Origin: Methanobrevibacter sp.
GTDB taxonomy: Archaea; Methanobacteriota; Methanobacteria; Methanobacteriales; Methanobacteriaceae
NCBI GenBank assembly: GCA_031289975.1
Contig: JAITOM010000184.1
Location: 1-14,922 of the forward strand
Direction of reading: 5' to 3'
Length of the DNA: 14,922 nt
Both the position numbers and the translations under genes were made by a program. Under the pieces are notes generated by a model that ran no database searches, was not told the DNA's origin, and worked only from the letters and a program-made list of their open reading frames with translations. Below, in pieces: positions 14,497 to 14,922 of this stretch; position 1 is the first letter of the stretch; the number at the start of each line of letters is the position of its first letter.

Positions 14497-14738
14497 TCAA
14501 AAGAAAAATATAAATATGAAGATGTTTGATAATTCTAAGTATGAAAACTAAAGAAAAATCGAGGCTGTGAAAAATTCAACTGATAAGTTACTATTATGTG
14601 ACTTTCATCTTTAAATATTTTAATAAAAATCATGATTAAGTTCACATATTTCATGGAAGATCATGACCAAAATAAAAAAATCATACTTAATGTCCATAAA
14701 AGTATTAAAATCGGGTGAAAATCTTGTTTAAAACTTAC
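14497..14738. other. Non-coding remnant between the transposase pseudogene and MITE copy B
   Basis: No gene is visible, and the N-terminal part of the transposase is not found here in any frame. An 11-base AAAATCGGGTG at 14707-14717 repeats 13684-13694, where the older IS end begins, so part of this stretch may be leftover IS end sequence. Confidence 0.45.
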
Positions 14739-14882
14739 GGCACTGTAAAAAGAGGATGGAAATTCCCAATTTGGAATTTGGATTTTAGCATAAAAGCATT
14801 AAGCCCATATACATGTCATTAAATTTTTATCGTCTGTTTTCAATTTTTCAATTGTGAAAATCCATGCTGATTTTACAGTGCC
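14739..14882. mobile_element. 144-bp MITE-like element, copy B
   Basis: The left end GGCACTGTAAAAAGAGGATG and the reversed right end GGCACTGTAAAATCAGCATG match perfectly over the first 12 bases and at 21 of 26 overall. The flanks AAACTTAC (14731-14738) and TAACTTAC (14883-14890) form an 8-bp target duplication with one mismatch. It is in direct orientation relative to copy A, 1.28 kb away. Confidence 0.88.
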
Positions 14883-14922
14883 TAACTTACAGCACCCAAT
14901 CTAAGCCCATAAAATTTCGCCT
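14883..14922. other. Window edge with possible further IS/MITE end
   Basis: ACAGCACCC at 14889-14897 reads GGGTGCTGT in reverse, close to the GGGTGCGTC of the older IS end at 13690. TAAGCCCATA just after it also occurs inside MITE B. An outer element may end here, but the window stops too soon to tell. Confidence 0.35.

Noticed and set aside
1..14922. tRNA, rRNA or other GC-rich structural RNA genes
   Set aside because: I found no segment with a tRNA-like set of stems, T-loop or CCA end, and no GC-rich block of the kind such genes form in AT-rich archaea.

Overview
The window looks like a chromosomal segment of a very AT-rich mesophilic methanogenic archaeon of the Methanobacteriales, most likely Methanobrevibacter or a close relative. 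The grounds are the archaeal secF-secD order with archaeal-type motifs, an archaeal-type inositol-1-phosphate synthase, a separate PyrI regulatory chain, a PyrK/PyrD type 1B dihydroorotate dehydrogenase, Shine-Dalgarno sites matching an archaeal 16S tail, and long A/T-only spacers full of short tandem repeats. The genus is inferred from these traits; no rRNA or tRNA gene is present to confirm it.

Layout. 1-382: 3' end of an IS200/IS605-family element (tnpB C-terminus plus the right-end hairpin), inserted into a pirin gene whose remaining part runs to 979. 991-2623, minus strand: a small predicted lipoprotein followed by ino1 (inositol-1-phosphate synthase), probably co-transcribed and convergent with pirin. 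3009-5149, minus strand: pyrD then pyrK, the two subunits of dihydroorotate dehydrogenase, separated by about 370 bp of repeat-bearing spacer. 6003-9743, plus strand: one large SWIM-SNF2 helicase-like ATPase standing alone between two long AT-rich spacers. 10673-13299, plus strand: secF-secD (ATGA overlap), then pyrI. 13300-14922: a transposon graveyard with two 144-bp MITE-like elements, traces of an older MITE split by one of them, and two tandem 3' ends of a DDE transposase gene, both broken.

Function. Most intact genes are housekeeping: export (SecDF), UMP synthesis (PyrK/PyrD and the ATCase regulatory chain PyrI; no pyrB here), and inositol lipid or solute synthesis (ino1). The SNF2 protein is the main gene of unknown role. 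No CRISPR array and no recognisable defence operon is visible. The most informative non-genic signals are the MITE pair with 8-bp target duplications, whose ends resemble those of the neighbouring dead transposase, the in-frame chimera made where the IS605-type element meets pirin, and several clean short tandem repeats in otherwise featureless spacers.
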